NCBI RefSeq assembly: GCF_013030985.1
Contig: NZ_WPYP01000009.1
Location: 124,001-188,000 of the forward strand
Source: Ruegeria arenilitoris
Lineage (GTDB): Bacteria; Pseudomonadota; Alphaproteobacteria; Rhodobacterales; Rhodobacteraceae
Direction of reading: 5' to 3'
DNA: 64,000 nt
The translations under genes and the position numbers were made by a program. Shown here one piece after another: positions 9,200 through 20,894 of this stretch. The notes beneath the pieces are model-generated. The model ran no database searches, was not told the origin of the DNA, and was given only the letters and a program-made list of their open reading frames with translations. How positions within the stretch are numbered: position 1 is the first letter of the stretch; each line of letters starts with the position of its first letter.

Positions 9200-9964
9200 A
9201 TGAAAAGCTTCTACGGCATCCAGCTGCCCAACCCGTTGATGCTGGGCACCGCACAATATCCCAGCCCCGCGATCCTGGAACAGGCGTTTCGGGACAGCGG
9301 CGCCGGGGTGGCCACGGTGTCGCTGCGACGCGAATCCGGTGCAGGGCAAACCTTTTGGCAGATGATCCGAGACCTCGGCGTGCTGGTTCTGCCGAACACG
9401 GCTAGTTGTCACACGATCAAAGAGGCCGTGACCACCGCCCACATGGCGCGGGAGGTGTTCGATACAAACTGGATCAAGCTGGAATTGATCGGGCACACCG
9501 ACAGCCTGCAGCCGGACGTGTTTCAGCTGGTCGAGGCCGCGCGCATCCTGACCGAGGACGGGTTTCAGGTTTTCCCTTACACCACCGATGACCTGATCGT
9601 GGGCGAACGCCTGCTGGCGGCGGGGTGTGAGGTGTTGATGCCCTGGGGCGCGCCGATTGGGTCGGGTCGGGGGTTGAACAACGCATATGCTCTGCGCGCG
9701 ATGCGGGCTGAGTTCCCGGATGTGCCGCTGGTGGTCGACGCCGGGATCGGGTTGCCCAGCCACGCGGCGCAGGCGATGGAGCTGGGATATGACGCGGTTC
9801 TGCTGAACACAGCCGTGGCCCGGGCCGGAGACCCCGCAGCCATGGCCCGCGCGATGTTGCTGGCGATTGAGGCTGGCCAATTGGCCCATCAGGCCGACCC
9901 GATTGAGGCGCGCGATATGGCGGAGCCGTCCACCCCGGTGATCGGAAAGGCGTTCCTGTCATGA
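9200..9964 (+). CDS. thiG: Thiazole synthase ThiG
   Basis: A 254-residue (beta/alpha)8 enzyme that condenses 1-deoxy-D-xylulose 5-phosphate, iminoglycine and ThiS-thiocarboxylate into the thiazole phosphate. The Schiff-base lysine sits in NWIKLELIG (about residues 93-101). The phosphate-binding segments [14 protein letters not shown] and [26 protein letters not shown] are conserved. It overlaps thiE by 4 bases. A full-length, typical ThiG. Confidence 0.97.
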   Translation: MKSFYGIQLPNPLMLGTAQYPSPAILEQAFRDSGAGVATVSLRRESGAGQTFWQMIRDLGVLVLPNTASCHTIKEAVTTAHMAREVFDTNWIKLELIGHTDSLQPDVFQLVEAARILTEDGFQVFPYTTDDLIVGERLLAAGCEVLMPWGAPIGSGRGLNNAYALRAMRAEFPDVPLVVDAGIGLPSHAAQAMELGYDAVLLNTAVARAGDPAAMARAMLLAIEAGQLAHQADPIEARDMAEPSTPVIGKAFLS

Positions 9965-10557
9965 TGCTCGACCGGTTTTACCCAATTTTCGATCACTCGG
10001 ACTGGCTGCGCCGAATGCTGCCCTTGGGTGTGAAACTCGTGCAGTTGCGGATCAAGGATCAGCCCGATGCGGTGGTGCGCGAACAGATTGCCCAGTCGCG
10101 TGACCTCTGCCGCCAGCATGGCGCGGTCTTGGTCATCAACGATTATTGGCAGCAGGCGATTGAGGTCGGGTGTGACTGGATTCACCTCGGACAGGAGGAT
10201 CTGGACGAGGCCGATTTGCACGCCATCCGCAAGGCGGGGCTGAAACTGGGCGTCTCGACCCACGATGACGATGAGTTGGAGCGGGTCCTGACGATAGACC
10301 CGGACTATGTGGCGTTGGGCCCGGTCTATCCGACGATCCTGAAAAAGATGAAGTGGCATCAGCAGGGCTTGCCCCGGGTCACCGAATGGAAGGCGCGGGT
10401 GGGTAAAATCCCTCTGGTCGGGATCGGCGGGATGAGCGTTGAACGCGCGCCAGGTGTGTTAGCCGCCGGGGCCGATATCGTCTCGGTCGTCACCGACATC
10501 ACGCTGAATGCTGAGCCAGAAGCTCGTGTGCGGGACTGGATCGAGGTCACGCGATGA
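9961..10557 (+). CDS. thiE: Thiamin-phosphate synthase ThiE
   Basis: A TIM-barrel enzyme that joins HMP-PP and thiazole phosphate to give thiamin phosphate. At 198 residues it is slightly shorter than the usual 205-220. Visible family motifs are VQLRIKD (pyrophosphate site), [36 protein letters not shown] and [24 protein letters not shown] (phosphate-binding C-terminal loops). It is translationally coupled to both neighbours by 4-bp overlaps. Confidence 0.95.
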   Translation: MMLDRFYPIFDHSDWLRRMLPLGVKLVQLRIKDQPDAVVREQIAQSRDLCRQHGAVLVINDYWQQAIEVGCDWIHLGQEDLDEADLHAIRKAGLKLGVSTHDDDELERVLTIDPDYVALGPVYPTILKKMKWHQQGLPRVTEWKARVGKIPLVGIGGMSVERAPGVLAAGADIVSVVTDITLNAEPEARVRDWIEVTR

Positions 10558-11516
10558 ACCGATATACCCGCCAGATGATCCTGCCCGAGGTCGGGGCAGA
10601 GGGGCAGGCCCGCTTGTCCGCCGCGCGGGTTCTGGTGGTGGGCGCGGGAGGGCTGACCGCTCCGGTGCTGCCGCTGTTGGTCGGGGCCGGGGTGGGGCAT
10701 CTGACGATCATGGACCGGGATGAGGTTGCCTTGTCGAACCTGCACCGGCAGACCTTATTCACCGAGGCGGATAGTGGTCGTCCTAAGGTTGAGGTCGCGG
10801 CAGATCGTTGCCGGGGCTTGAATGGTGAGGTTACTGTTTCCGCAGTAAAACAGGCTCTAACAAGCGAAAACGCGGCTGGATTTGTCGAACAAGCGGACTT
10901 GGTTCTCGACTGCGCCGACAGCTATGCGGCCAGTTATATCCTGTCAGACACCTGTCTCGCACTCGGCAAACCACTGATTTCGGCCTCGGTGCTGGGACTG
11001 GCGGGGTATGTCGGCGGCTTTTGTGGCGGTGCGCCGTCCCTGCGGGCGGTGTTCCCGGACGCACCTGACAGCGGCGCTAGCTGTGCAACCTCCGGGGTGC
11101 TGGGTCCGGTCGTTGGGATGATCGGCGCGATGCAGGCGCAGATGGCGCTGAACCTGATCCTTGGCCTTCAGCCCTCGCCGCTGGGGCAGATGGTTCAGGT
11201 CGATGCGCGCACCTTCCGCAGCACCGCGTTCCGTTTTGACAAGGCCCCGGAACCGGCACGACATTTTTCTTTCATCTCGTCCAGCCAACTGATGGATGGC
11301 GATCTGATCGTCGAGCTGCGTGGCCCGGATGAGGCACCAGACCCGGTCCATCCGAATGCCCGGCGTGCGTCGATGCGAGATCTGAAACCAGAGCCTAACA
11401 AAAGAAAACGACTGGCGCTTTGCTGCGCCACCGGCCTGCGCGCATGGCGGGCTGCGGAAGAAATGCAACCGGATTGGCCGGGCGAGATCGTCCTCGTCGC
11501 GGCTTCAACATCGTGA
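10554..11516 (+). CDS. thiF: ThiS adenylyltransferase ThiF (MoeB/HesA family) with rhodanese-like tail
   Basis: A 320-residue E1-like protein expected to adenylate the ThiS C-terminus. The N-terminal RYTRQMILPEVGAEGQARL and the nucleotide loop GAGGL (near residue 34) mark the family, as does DRDEVALSNLHRQTLF. Around 170-185 the catalytic-cysteine region reads ASCATSGVLGP, but the CxxC zinc pairs of MoeB are not evident. Residues about 235-320 resemble a degenerate rhodanese domain, with CCATGLRAW at about 299 as a candidate active-site loop. The sulfur donation route is therefore uncertain. It sits between thiE and the importer genes. Confidence 0.85.
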   Translation: MNRYTRQMILPEVGAEGQARLSAARVLVVGAGGLTAPVLPLLVGAGVGHLTIMDRDEVALSNLHRQTLFTEADSGRPKVEVAADRCRGLNGEVTVSAVKQALTSENAAGFVEQADLVLDCADSYAASYILSDTCLALGKPLISASVLGLAGYVGGFCGGAPSLRAVFPDAPDSGASCATSGVLGPVVGMIGAMQAQMALNLILGLQPSPLGQMVQVDARTFRSTAFRFDKAPEPARHFSFISSSQLMDGDLIVELRGPDEAPDPVHPNARRASMRDLKPEPNKRKRLALCCATGLRAWRAAEEMQPDWPGEIVLVAASTS

Positions 11517-11536
11517 GTGAAAAGGAAACGCGAGAC

Positions 11537-12472
11537 ATGAAGAAACTGATCACAACCATCGCCCTGCTGGCCGCCGCGCCCGCCTGGGCCGAGGATAAGA
11601 TGACCGTTCTGCTGGACTGGTTCATCAACCCCGACCATGGCCCTATCATCGTGGCGCAGGAAAACGGTTATTTCGCCGATGAGGGGCTTGAGGTCGAAGT
11701 CATCCCGCCCGCCGACCCCTCGGCCCCGCCGCGTCTGGTGGCCGCCGGTCAGGCGGATCTGGCGGTGTCTTATCAACCCCAGCTGCACCTGCAGATTCAC
11801 GAAGGTCTGCCGTTGAAACGTGTCGGCACGCTGGTCGCCACCCCGCTGAACTGCCTGCTGGTGCTTGAAGAAGGCCCGATCGAAACGCTGGCGGACCTCA
11901 AGGACAAGAAGGTCGGATTCTCGGTCGCCGGTGTGGAAGAGGCGGTTCTGTCCGCGATGCTGAACACTCATGACGTCGCGCTGGACGATATCGAGATGAT
12001 CAACGTGAACTTCTCGCTGTCGCCGTCGCTGATGAGCGGCCAGGTGGACGCGGTGATCGGAGCCTTCCGCAATTTTGAACTGAACCAGATGGATATCGAA
12101 GGCGTCGCAGGCCGGTGTTTTTATATCGAGGAAGAAGGCGTGCCGCCCTATGATGAGCTGATCTATGTGGCCAACCCCGAAACGATGGACGCTGACAAGG
12201 TCGCACGTTTTCTGGCTGCCACCGAAAAAGCGACCCAGTTCATTGTGAACAATCCAAAGAAAAGCTGGGAGATTTTTGCCGCCACCTCGCCCGAGCTGCA
12301 GGATGAGCTGAACGCCCGCGCGTGGGTCGACACGCTGCCCCGCTTTGCCCTGCGTCCCGCGGGTTTTGACGCGGGTCGCTATGCCCGGTTCGAGGCGTTT
12401 CTGAAAGACAGCGGCATGATCGACAGCATCAACCCGGTCAGCGACATCACCATCGACGTGACCGTGCAATGA
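11537..12472 (+). CDS. thiY: Pyrimidine-precursor ABC transporter substrate-binding protein (ThiY-like)
   Basis: A 311-residue periplasmic binding protein of the NMT1/THI5-like family. The first 20 residues form a signal peptide (hydrophobic core ITTIALLAAAPAWA). Mature motifs DWFINPDHGPIIVAQENGYFADEGL and GQADLAVSYQPQ are typical of formylaminopyrimidine/HMP binding proteins. The ATG at 11537 is preceded by AAAGGAAA; the longer frame from 11420 is not a plausible secreted start. Together with thiZ, thiX and tenA it forms a pyrimidine salvage module. The exact ligand (HMP, formylaminopyrimidine, thiamin fragments) is inferred from context. Confidence 0.88.
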   Translation: MKKLITTIALLAAAPAWAEDKMTVLLDWFINPDHGPIIVAQENGYFADEGLEVEVIPPADPSAPPRLVAAGQADLAVSYQPQLHLQIHEGLPLKRVGTLVATPLNCLLVLEEGPIETLADLKDKKVGFSVAGVEEAVLSAMLNTHDVALDDIEMINVNFSLSPSLMSGQVDAVIGAFRNFELNQMDIEGVAGRCFYIEEEGVPPYDELIYVANPETMDADKVARFLAATEKATQFIVNNPKKSWEIFAATSPELQDELNARAWVDTLPRFALRPAGFDAGRYARFEAFLKDSGMIDSINPVSDITIDVTVQ

Positions 12473-13143
12473 GCGACTACGGCAAAGCGTTCACGCTGAT
12501 GCGTGATGCGGCGCAGGGGCAGTGGCGGGACTATACCCGCCACGCCTTTGTCGAGGGGATGAAGGACGGCACCCTGCCGCGTGAGGCATTCCTGCATTAC
12601 CTGCGGCAGGACTATGTGTTCCTGATCCACTTTTCCCGCGCCTGGGCGCTGGCGGTGGTAAAGTCCGAGACCCACTCCGAGATGCTGACTGCGGTGGCGA
12701 CGGTGAACGCGCTGGTGGCCGAAGAGATGCAGCTGCATATCGGTATTTGCGCGGCAGAAGGCATCTCGGGCGAAGAGCTGTTCGCGACCGAGGAACGGGC
12801 GGAAAACATGGCCTACACCCGCTTTGTACTCGAGGCCGGTTATAGCGGCGATCTGCTGGACCTGCTGGCCGCATTGGTACCTTGCGTGATGGGATATGGT
12901 GAGATCGGCGCTCGGCTGGTGTCCGAGGCCACCTCGGACACCTATCGCGACTGGATCAACACCTATGCCAGCCCGGATTATCAGGCGGCGTGTCAGGCGG
13001 TCGGGGAATTGCTTGATGCGGCTCTAACACGGCGTATTGGGGCGGATTTTGAGACGTCACCGCGTTGGCAGCGCCTGTGCCGGACCTTCCGCACCGCGAC
13101 CGAGCTCGAGGTAAATTTCTGGCAGATGGGCCTGACCCCATGA
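12469..13143 (+). CDS. tenA: Aminopyrimidine aminohydrolase TenA (thiaminase II)
   Basis: A 224-residue all-helical protein that hydrolyses 4-amino-5-aminomethyl-2-methylpyrimidine to HMP in thiamin salvage. The conserved DYVFLIHFSRAWALA helix and the LLAALVPCVMGYGEIG segment with the catalytic Cys (near residue 137) are visible. The C-terminal SPRWQRLCRTFRTATELEVNFWQMG is typical. It lies between the binding-protein and ATPase genes with 4-bp overlaps on both sides, so import and hydrolysis of the salvaged pyrimidine are co-expressed. Confidence 0.94.
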   Translation: MSDYGKAFTLMRDAAQGQWRDYTRHAFVEGMKDGTLPREAFLHYLRQDYVFLIHFSRAWALAVVKSETHSEMLTAVATVNALVAEEMQLHIGICAAEGISGEELFATEERAENMAYTRFVLEAGYSGDLLDLLAALVPCVMGYGEIGARLVSEATSDTYRDWINTYASPDYQAACQAVGELLDAALTRRIGADFETSPRWQRLCRTFRTATELEVNFWQMGLTP

Positions 13144-13868
13144 CCTCGACACCCGACCTGACCATCAGCGGATCGGCCACAATCGGCGGCGCGACCCTGT
13201 TCGCGCCGCTGTCCCTGACTCTTGGTGCGGGGCAATGGACCTGCCTGCTGGGTGGGTCAGGTGTTGGGAAAACCACCGTACTGCGCTTGATCGCGGGGCT
13301 GGACACCGGGGCCGAGTTCACCGGTCAGATCACCGCCAGCGATGGTCAACCGGTGACCCAGCGTGTTGCTTACATGGCGCAGGACGATCTGCTGTTGCCT
13401 TGGGCGACCGTGGCGCAGAATGTCCTGCTGGGGCCCCGGTTGCGGGGTGAGACGCCGGATCTTGCGCGCCGTGACCGTCTGATCGAACGGATGCGCCTGC
13501 AGGATCATCTGACCAAGAAACCGGGCGAATTGTCCGGCGGTCAGCGGCAGCGCGTGGCCTTGGCCCGCACGCTGATGGAGGATCGCCCTATCGTGTTGCT
13601 GGACGAGCCGTTTTCGGCGCTCGACGCGCGCACCCGCGCGGATATGCAGGATCTGGCTGCTGAGGCATTGCAGGGGCGGACCGTTCTGCTGGTCACCCAT
13701 GACCCGGCTGAGGCCGCCCGGCTGGGCCAGTCCATCGTGGTGATGACGCAGCATGGCCTGACCCCCTGCCAGCCGCCAGCCGCGTCCGCCCCGCGTAAGG
13801 TCGATGACCTCGGGTCGCTGGAGACCCAAGGCGCGCTGCTGCGTCTTTTGCGCGAGGAAGCGGCGTGA
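13140..13868 (+). CDS. thiZ: ABC transporter ATP-binding protein (ThiZ-like)
   Basis: A 242-residue NitT/TauT-family ATPase energising the pyrimidine importer. Walker A is GGSGVGKTT (near residue 40), the Q-loop is AYMAQDDLLLPW, the signature [13 protein letters not shown], Walker B IVLLDEPFSALD, and the switch His lies in LLVTHDPAEA. I chose the ATG at 13140, which overlaps the tenA stop; the upstream open frame is tenA in another phase. No regulatory C-terminal domain. Confidence 0.92.
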   Translation: MTSTPDLTISGSATIGGATLFAPLSLTLGAGQWTCLLGGSGVGKTTVLRLIAGLDTGAEFTGQITASDGQPVTQRVAYMAQDDLLLPWATVAQNVLLGPRLRGETPDLARRDRLIERMRLQDHLTKKPGELSGGQRQRVALARTLMEDRPIVLLDEPFSALDARTRADMQDLAAEALQGRTVLLVTHDPAEAARLGQSIVVMTQHGLTPCQPPAASAPRKVDDLGSLETQGALLRLLREEAA

Positions 13869-14599
13869 AGTACCTTTCGGCCCTCGCCGCAACCCTGTTT
13901 GCATTGGCGGTCTGGCAGATGATTGTCTTTCTGACCGGCCTGCCGAAATTCATCCTGCCCGGACCCGCCCTGGTGGCGGAAACGTGGTGGCAGAACCGTT
14001 GGCTGATTGCCGAACACACGTGGATCACCGCGATTGAGGTGGTGGTCGGGCTGGCCTGCGGCACAGTTCTGGGGGTGGTCACCGCGTTGCAACTGGCCAA
14101 TTCCCGCGCCGCGCGGGTTCTGGTGCAACCGATGCTGGTGTTCACGCAGGCGCTGCCGGTTTTTGCGCTGGCTCCTCTGCTTACCCTCTGGCTGGGCTAT
14201 GGGCTGTGGTCCAAGGTGGCGATGGCGGTGCTGATCATCTATTTCCCGATCACCTCGTCCTTTTTCGACGGGCTGATGCGGACGCCTGCCGGGTATCTCG
14301 ATCTGGCGCGCACCATGCAGGCCAGCCCGCGCGCAGTGTTGTGGCATATCCGGATACCGGCCGCCTTGCCTTCGCTGGCGTCTGGAATGCGCTTGGCGGC
14401 TGTTTACGCGCCGATTGGGGCGGTGATCGGTGAATGGGTCGGGTCTTCGCAGGGGCTGGGGTATCTGATGCTGCTGGCCAATGGCCGGGCCAAGACCGAT
14501 CTGATGTTTGCGGCGATGCTGACGCTCGGGGTGTTCTCGGTTCTGCTGCATATGCTGGTCCGCCGGGCCACGGCCCGCATGGCGGGTGAGGCGCGTTAA
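13865..14599 (+). CDS. thiX: ABC transporter permease (ThiX-like)
   Basis: A 244-residue inner-membrane permease with about six helices, of the BPD_transp_1 family. The EAA-type coupling loop is ARTMQASPRAVLWHIRIPAALPS-like near residues 148-168, followed by MRLAAVYAPIGAVIGEW. It begins with GTG overlapping the thiZ stop. It is the last gene of the riboswitch-controlled operon, which therefore runs about 7.4 kb from thiD to here. Confidence 0.9.
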   Translation: MKYLSALAATLFALAVWQMIVFLTGLPKFILPGPALVAETWWQNRWLIAEHTWITAIEVVVGLACGTVLGVVTALQLANSRAARVLVQPMLVFTQALPVFALAPLLTLWLGYGLWSKVAMAVLIIYFPITSSFFDGLMRTPAGYLDLARTMQASPRAVLWHIRIPAALPSLASGMRLAAVYAPIGAVIGEWVGSSQGLGYLMLLANGRAKTDLMFAAMLTLGVFSVLLHMLVRRATARMAGEAR

Positions 14600-14634
14600 C
14601 CTTTCGGAAACCGATTCTGCGCCAATCTTTGGGC

Positions 14635-15390
14635 ATGACCCAGGACGCCTTTGCCGAAGCCCCGATGCTGTTTGAAAGTGACGAAGCCCCGGTGCAGCCG
14701 CTGCCGTCGGGGCGGTTGCCGTCCTACATCAAGGATCATCGCAAACGGCTGCGCGAAAGGTTCATGTCCGGTGGTTCGGCGGCGATGCCGGATTATGAGC
14801 TGTTGGAGCTGGTCCTGTTCCGGTCCATCCCCCGGCAGGACGTCAAACCGCTGGCGCGGGCGCTGATGGATACGTTCGGTGATTTCAACCGGGTGCTGAC
14901 CGCGCCCGAGGAACGGCTGCGCCAGATCAAGGGCGTTGGGGATACGGTGATCACCGATCTGAAAATCCTCGAGGCCTGCGCCCATCGCATGGCCCGCGCG
15001 CGGGTGATGCAGCGGCATGTGATCTCGGGCTGGGATGCGCTGCTGGACTATTGCCATACGACCATGGCGCACCGTGAAACCGAGCAGTTCCGGGTGTTCT
15101 ATCTGGATCGCAAGAACGTGCTGATCGCGGATGAGGAACAGGCCAAGGGCACCGTGGATCACGTTCCGGTCTACCCGCGCGAGGTGGCGAAACGGGCGCT
15201 GGAACTGAATGCGTCGGCGCTAATTCTGGTGCACAACCATCCGTCGGGCGATCCGACCCCGTCACAGTCGGATATCGACATGACCAACCGGATTCAGGAC
15301 GCCTGTCTGGCGCTGGGCCTGACGCTGCACGATCACCTGATCATCGGCAAATCGAATGAACTGAGCTTTCGGTCGGAAGGGTATCTGTAG
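14635..15390 (+). CDS. radC: RadC-family JAB domain protein (DNA repair protein RadC)
   Basis: A 251-residue protein. The N-terminal part (residues about 25-110) has the UPF0758 helical region with a helix-hairpin-helix-like RQIKGVGDTVI. The C-terminal MPN/JAMM metalloprotease-like domain carries the metal motif HNHPSGDPTPSQSD near residue 200. RadC's historic repair role is disputed, so the biochemical function is unknown. I took ATG 14635 over the TTG at 14629; no strong ribosome-binding site separates them. It begins 36 bases after thiX and may be read through from it. Confidence 0.93.
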   Translation: MTQDAFAEAPMLFESDEAPVQPLPSGRLPSYIKDHRKRLRERFMSGGSAAMPDYELLELVLFRSIPRQDVKPLARALMDTFGDFNRVLTAPEERLRQIKGVGDTVITDLKILEACAHRMARARVMQRHVISGWDALLDYCHTTMAHRETEQFRVFYLDRKNVLIADEEQAKGTVDHVPVYPREVAKRALELNASALILVHNHPSGDPTPSQSDIDMTNRIQDACLALGLTLHDHLIIGKSNELSFRSEGYL

Positions 15391-15394
15391 CGGG

Positions 15395-16951
15395 TTACCT
15401 GACCCAGACCTCGACCCGGCGATTGACCTTGCGGCCCCAGTCGGTGTCGTCGCAGGCCATCGGCATGGCCTCGCCGAACCCGTCAACCTCAAGTTCGATA
15501 CTGTCGGGGATCGCGGTTTCCACTGCTGCCAGCACCGCGTTGCGCACTGTTTTTGCCCGCAGCAGAGCAATCCGCGCGTTGGCCGCCGCGTCGCCGTCGC
15601 CGTCGCTGAAACCGACAAAGACCAGTTTGCGCGCATTGAGCGTTCCCGCCTCAAGCTGTTGGGCCAGGTTCTGGATGTTGGACCGCGATTGCGCGTCAGG
15701 CCGCGAAGACCCGGCCTCGAACCGGAAGGACAGCGACAGGCGGGACAAAGGCCGCAACGTGGTGACCATGCGCTGCAGCTCTTCCAGCCCGACCTCAGCG
15801 CCGCCCGAGGCAACAGCATTGGCAAACCGATTTCCCTGCAGCTCGATAGGCATCCTCTCGGGGGCCTGATCGACAAAACCTGCGTCGCGGATTGCCATCT
15901 GGGCGTCAGCGCTTTGGGTATAAGCCAGAAACTGACGGGCGACGCGGGGCAGGCGTTGCTGGGGCAGGTACAGGAACATGGGCGAGGTCAGCGGGTAATC
16001 CTCGGTCTTGATTGTTTGTCTTGTGGCCATCAGCGCATGGCCACACCCCCCGGCCAGCGGAAGGGCGCGGGCCGTTTCGACCTCGGCCTCGCTGGCTATT
16101 CCGATGGCAAAGGGATCATCGGCCACGGCACGCACCAGATCGCTGCCCCGCGCGTGTCGGAGGACGGTATCAGACAGCGCCACTTTGGCGGGGGCAAGCA
16201 ATCGATCCTCGACCCCTTGCGCCAGACCCGATCCGGATTCCGGCAGGTGCAGCGCTATTGGTGCGTCCGGTCCACCCAAAGCGGACCAGTTGTCGATCTC
16301 ACCGGACAGCACCAGTGCCAGATCGGACAGGGAAACAAACGCTACCGGATTGTCGGGCGCAACGATGGGGACCAGCGCATCCAGCGCCACAACCCGCGAC
16401 CGGCGCGCCTGCGTCAGGTCGCCAAGACCAGCGGCCTCGGCGGCCTCTTGTTCCGACGGGCGGATTTCGCGCAGGGCCATCACGATATCGGCCTGCCCTG
16501 CGATCAGATCGGAAAAGCCGCCACCTGTATTGCCGACGTCGAAAAAGAACCGCCCAAGCGGGGCATCGCGCCCGGTCTGGTGCAGCTCATAAACAAGTTT
16601 GTCGTTTTGGGTCATGAGGGGCGTTGCCGACAGCCCTTCCTGTTCCGCAAAGCCCGTCAGCAGGGCGGGCAGCACCTTTTCGGCCATGACGGACGATCCG
16701 GAAAACCGCAGCTCGGCCACGTAATCGGTCAGGTTGGGGCAGGCGGGTCCGTCGCAGGTCACGCCAGAGCCGTCGACCGTCAGTTCGCCGAATTGCGTGT
16801 CGACGCGGTAGAACTCGCCGTCGAACCCCAGAAGGGTTCCGGCCACCTCGACCTTGCCGTCATGAGAGGTGAGCGTGATATCCTGCGCCAGTACGGTCGA
16901 GGTAAATGTTGCCGAAAACAGTGCGGCCGCCGCCACACGAAGAAATGTCAT
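15395..16951 (-). CDS. Periplasmic phosphate-binding-like domain fused to OmpA peptidoglycan-binding domain
   Basis: A 518-residue exported protein. Residues 1-22 form a signal peptide ending TVLAQ. After a roughly 50-residue N-terminal region with a CDGPAC pair comes a PstS-like binding domain (about 55-335, beginning LRFSGSSVMAEKVLPALL, with GQADIVMALREI inside). The C-terminal 120 residues are an OmpA/MotB-type domain (LVFVGFSDGDGDAAANARIALLRAKTV; C-terminal NRRVEVWV). The protein would bind a small anion or other ligand in the periplasm while held on peptidoglycan. The ligand is unknown. It is tail-to-tail with radC. Confidence 0.85.
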   Translation of the reverse strand: MTFLRVAAAALFSATFTSTVLAQDITLTSHDGKVEVAGTLLGFDGEFYRVDTQFGELTVDGSGVTCDGPACPNLTDYVAELRFSGSSVMAEKVLPALLTGFAEQEGLSATPLMTQNDKLVYELHQTGRDAPLGRFFFDVGNTGGGFSDLIAGQADIVMALREIRPSEQEAAEAAGLGDLTQARRSRVVALDALVPIVAPDNPVAFVSLSDLALVLSGEIDNWSALGGPDAPIALHLPESGSGLAQGVEDRLLAPAKVALSDTVLRHARGSDLVRAVADDPFAIGIASEAEVETARALPLAGGCGHALMATRQTIKTEDYPLTSPMFLYLPQQRLPRVARQFLAYTQSADAQMAIRDAGFVDQAPERMPIELQGNRFANAVASGGAEVGLEELQRMVTTLRPLSRLSLSFRFEAGSSRPDAQSRSNIQNLAQQLEAGTLNARKLVFVGFSDGDGDAAANARIALLRAKTVRNAVLAAVETAIPDSIELEVDGFGEAMPMACDDTDWGRKVNRRVEVWVR

Positions 16952-16976
16952 TGGAAATTCGAGCCTGCCTGCGGGT

Positions 16977-17900
16977 TTAGTTTGCCGCGATTGTCAGGTC
17001 TTGAAGCAGATTATTCAACACCAGAAACTCACCGGTCCTGGAACAATCCGGAAAGCTGAGCGTCAGGTCGCGCGACCGCAGGCTTCGGTCATACTGCAAT
17101 TCCAGCGACTGCACGCTCAGGTCCTGGCCGCAATTGGCTTCGGTCACCTCGGCCTCGACCGTCAATGCGATCGACCCCGATTGATGCGATTGTGCCGCAA
17201 GGAAGGAATAGACCTCGACGTTGCGGGCATCGTGGAATGTGGACTGGGCCAGATGCACGACGCTGCCTGCGCCCTGCGTGCCGGACCCGGCCGAGACATG
17301 ACCCGCGTCGCCATAGCTGGCCCCAAATTCCAGCGCATGGATCTGCAGCTCGGTCTCACCCTGCCACTGCAGGGCCACGCGGGAATACTGGCCGATGTCG
17401 GGAATGTGAGTGGTGGCTACGGTCCCCTTCTGATCGTCAAGAGAGATCAGAAAGATCGCGTATTCCGACAGGGCCGGTATGGTCAGATCCAACGTGCCGT
17501 TTGCGTCTGTCTCTTGCGTGACAGTCAGGCCGCTGTGATGCACCTCGATCCGCTCATTGCCGTGGCAGGGGGCTTTGACGATCAGGCGGGCGGCAGCGCC
17601 GGGGACGGCGCGGGCCCGGGCGCTCAGGACACACTCGGCGCGGTCAGAGGGGGTTGACCGGCTGGGCTTTAGCGTCCGTTTTGTCGACGAAGTGATCTGG
17701 TCTGTTGCCGGGGCGGGAGTCGAGGAAGTCAGGACGATTTCCTCCAGCCCGGGCACAACAGCGCTCGGGGTGGTGGATACAACTTCAAGGTCCCGCGAAT
17801 CGTTCGATCCGGCAGGAATTCCATTTTGCATCAGGTAACCAATCGCCAGCGCGCAAACGACCGTGCCGCCGGTGGTCACGTAGTTCTTAATGACAAACAA
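16977..17900 (-). CDS. Membrane-anchored protein of unknown function beside secA
   Basis: I do not recognise the family. One N-terminal hydrophobic helix (TTGGTVVCALAIGYLM, about residues 8-23) is followed by a Ser/Thr/Pro-rich linker (about 35-85) and a beta-rich periplasmic region with several cysteines. I chose the TTG start at 17898-17900 because GGGGAGG lies 5 bases upstream; an ATG at 17933 in the same frame has no ribosome-binding site. It runs 25 bases ahead of the binding-protein/OmpA gene on the same strand, suggesting a shared envelope role. A SecA function is not implied by adjacency. Confidence 0.65.
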   Translation of the reverse strand: MFVIKNYVTTGGTVVCALAIGYLMQNGIPAGSNDSRDLEVVSTTPSAVVPGLEEIVLTSSTPAPATDQITSSTKRTLKPSRSTPSDRAECVLSARARAVPGAAARLIVKAPCHGNERIEVHHSGLTVTQETDANGTLDLTIPALSEYAIFLISLDDQKGTVATTHIPDIGQYSRVALQWQGETELQIHALEFGASYGDAGHVSAGSGTQGAGSVVHLAQSTFHDARNVEVYSFLAAQSHQSGSIALTVEAEVTEANCGQDLSVQSLELQYDRSLRSRDLTLSFPDCSRTGEFLVLNNLLQDLTIAAN

Positions 17901-17937
17901 GACACCCTCCCCATTTGAAGGAGCGAGTCGCATGTTG

Positions 17938-17967
17938 ATTAAGAAACACGGCCAATATGTGGCCGTG
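17938..17967 (-). terminator. Terminator downstream of secA
   Basis: Perfect 8-bp arms CACGGCCA (17947-17954) and TGGCCGTG (17960-17967) enclose a 5-base loop. Read on the minus strand, the stem is followed by TTTCTTAATC. It lies between the secA stop and the next minus-strand gene. Confidence 0.7.
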
Positions 17968-18000
17968 AAGGGGACTCAATGTGTCTGATTTCGGGCGACG

Positions 18001-20718
<2,718 letters not shown>

Positions 20719-20894
20719 GTTCACTCCAGCGGATCTGTTCTTATCGTGGTTGCGACAGGCTTGCCCACCTTGCGCGCAACCCATAGATACGGGGGGTGAA
20801 AGGCGGCCCTGTCCAAGGCTTCAAAGCGATGTAAGCGGCAGGTCCCAGAGTGTCAACGCCACGCCCTGTCGCGGCAAAGAAATAGGATGATTCC

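Noticed and set aside
16977..17933. ATG at 17933 as start of the secA-adjacent unknown protein
   Set aside because: No ribosome-binding site; TTG 17900 has GGGGAGG at good spacing. Not fully excluded.
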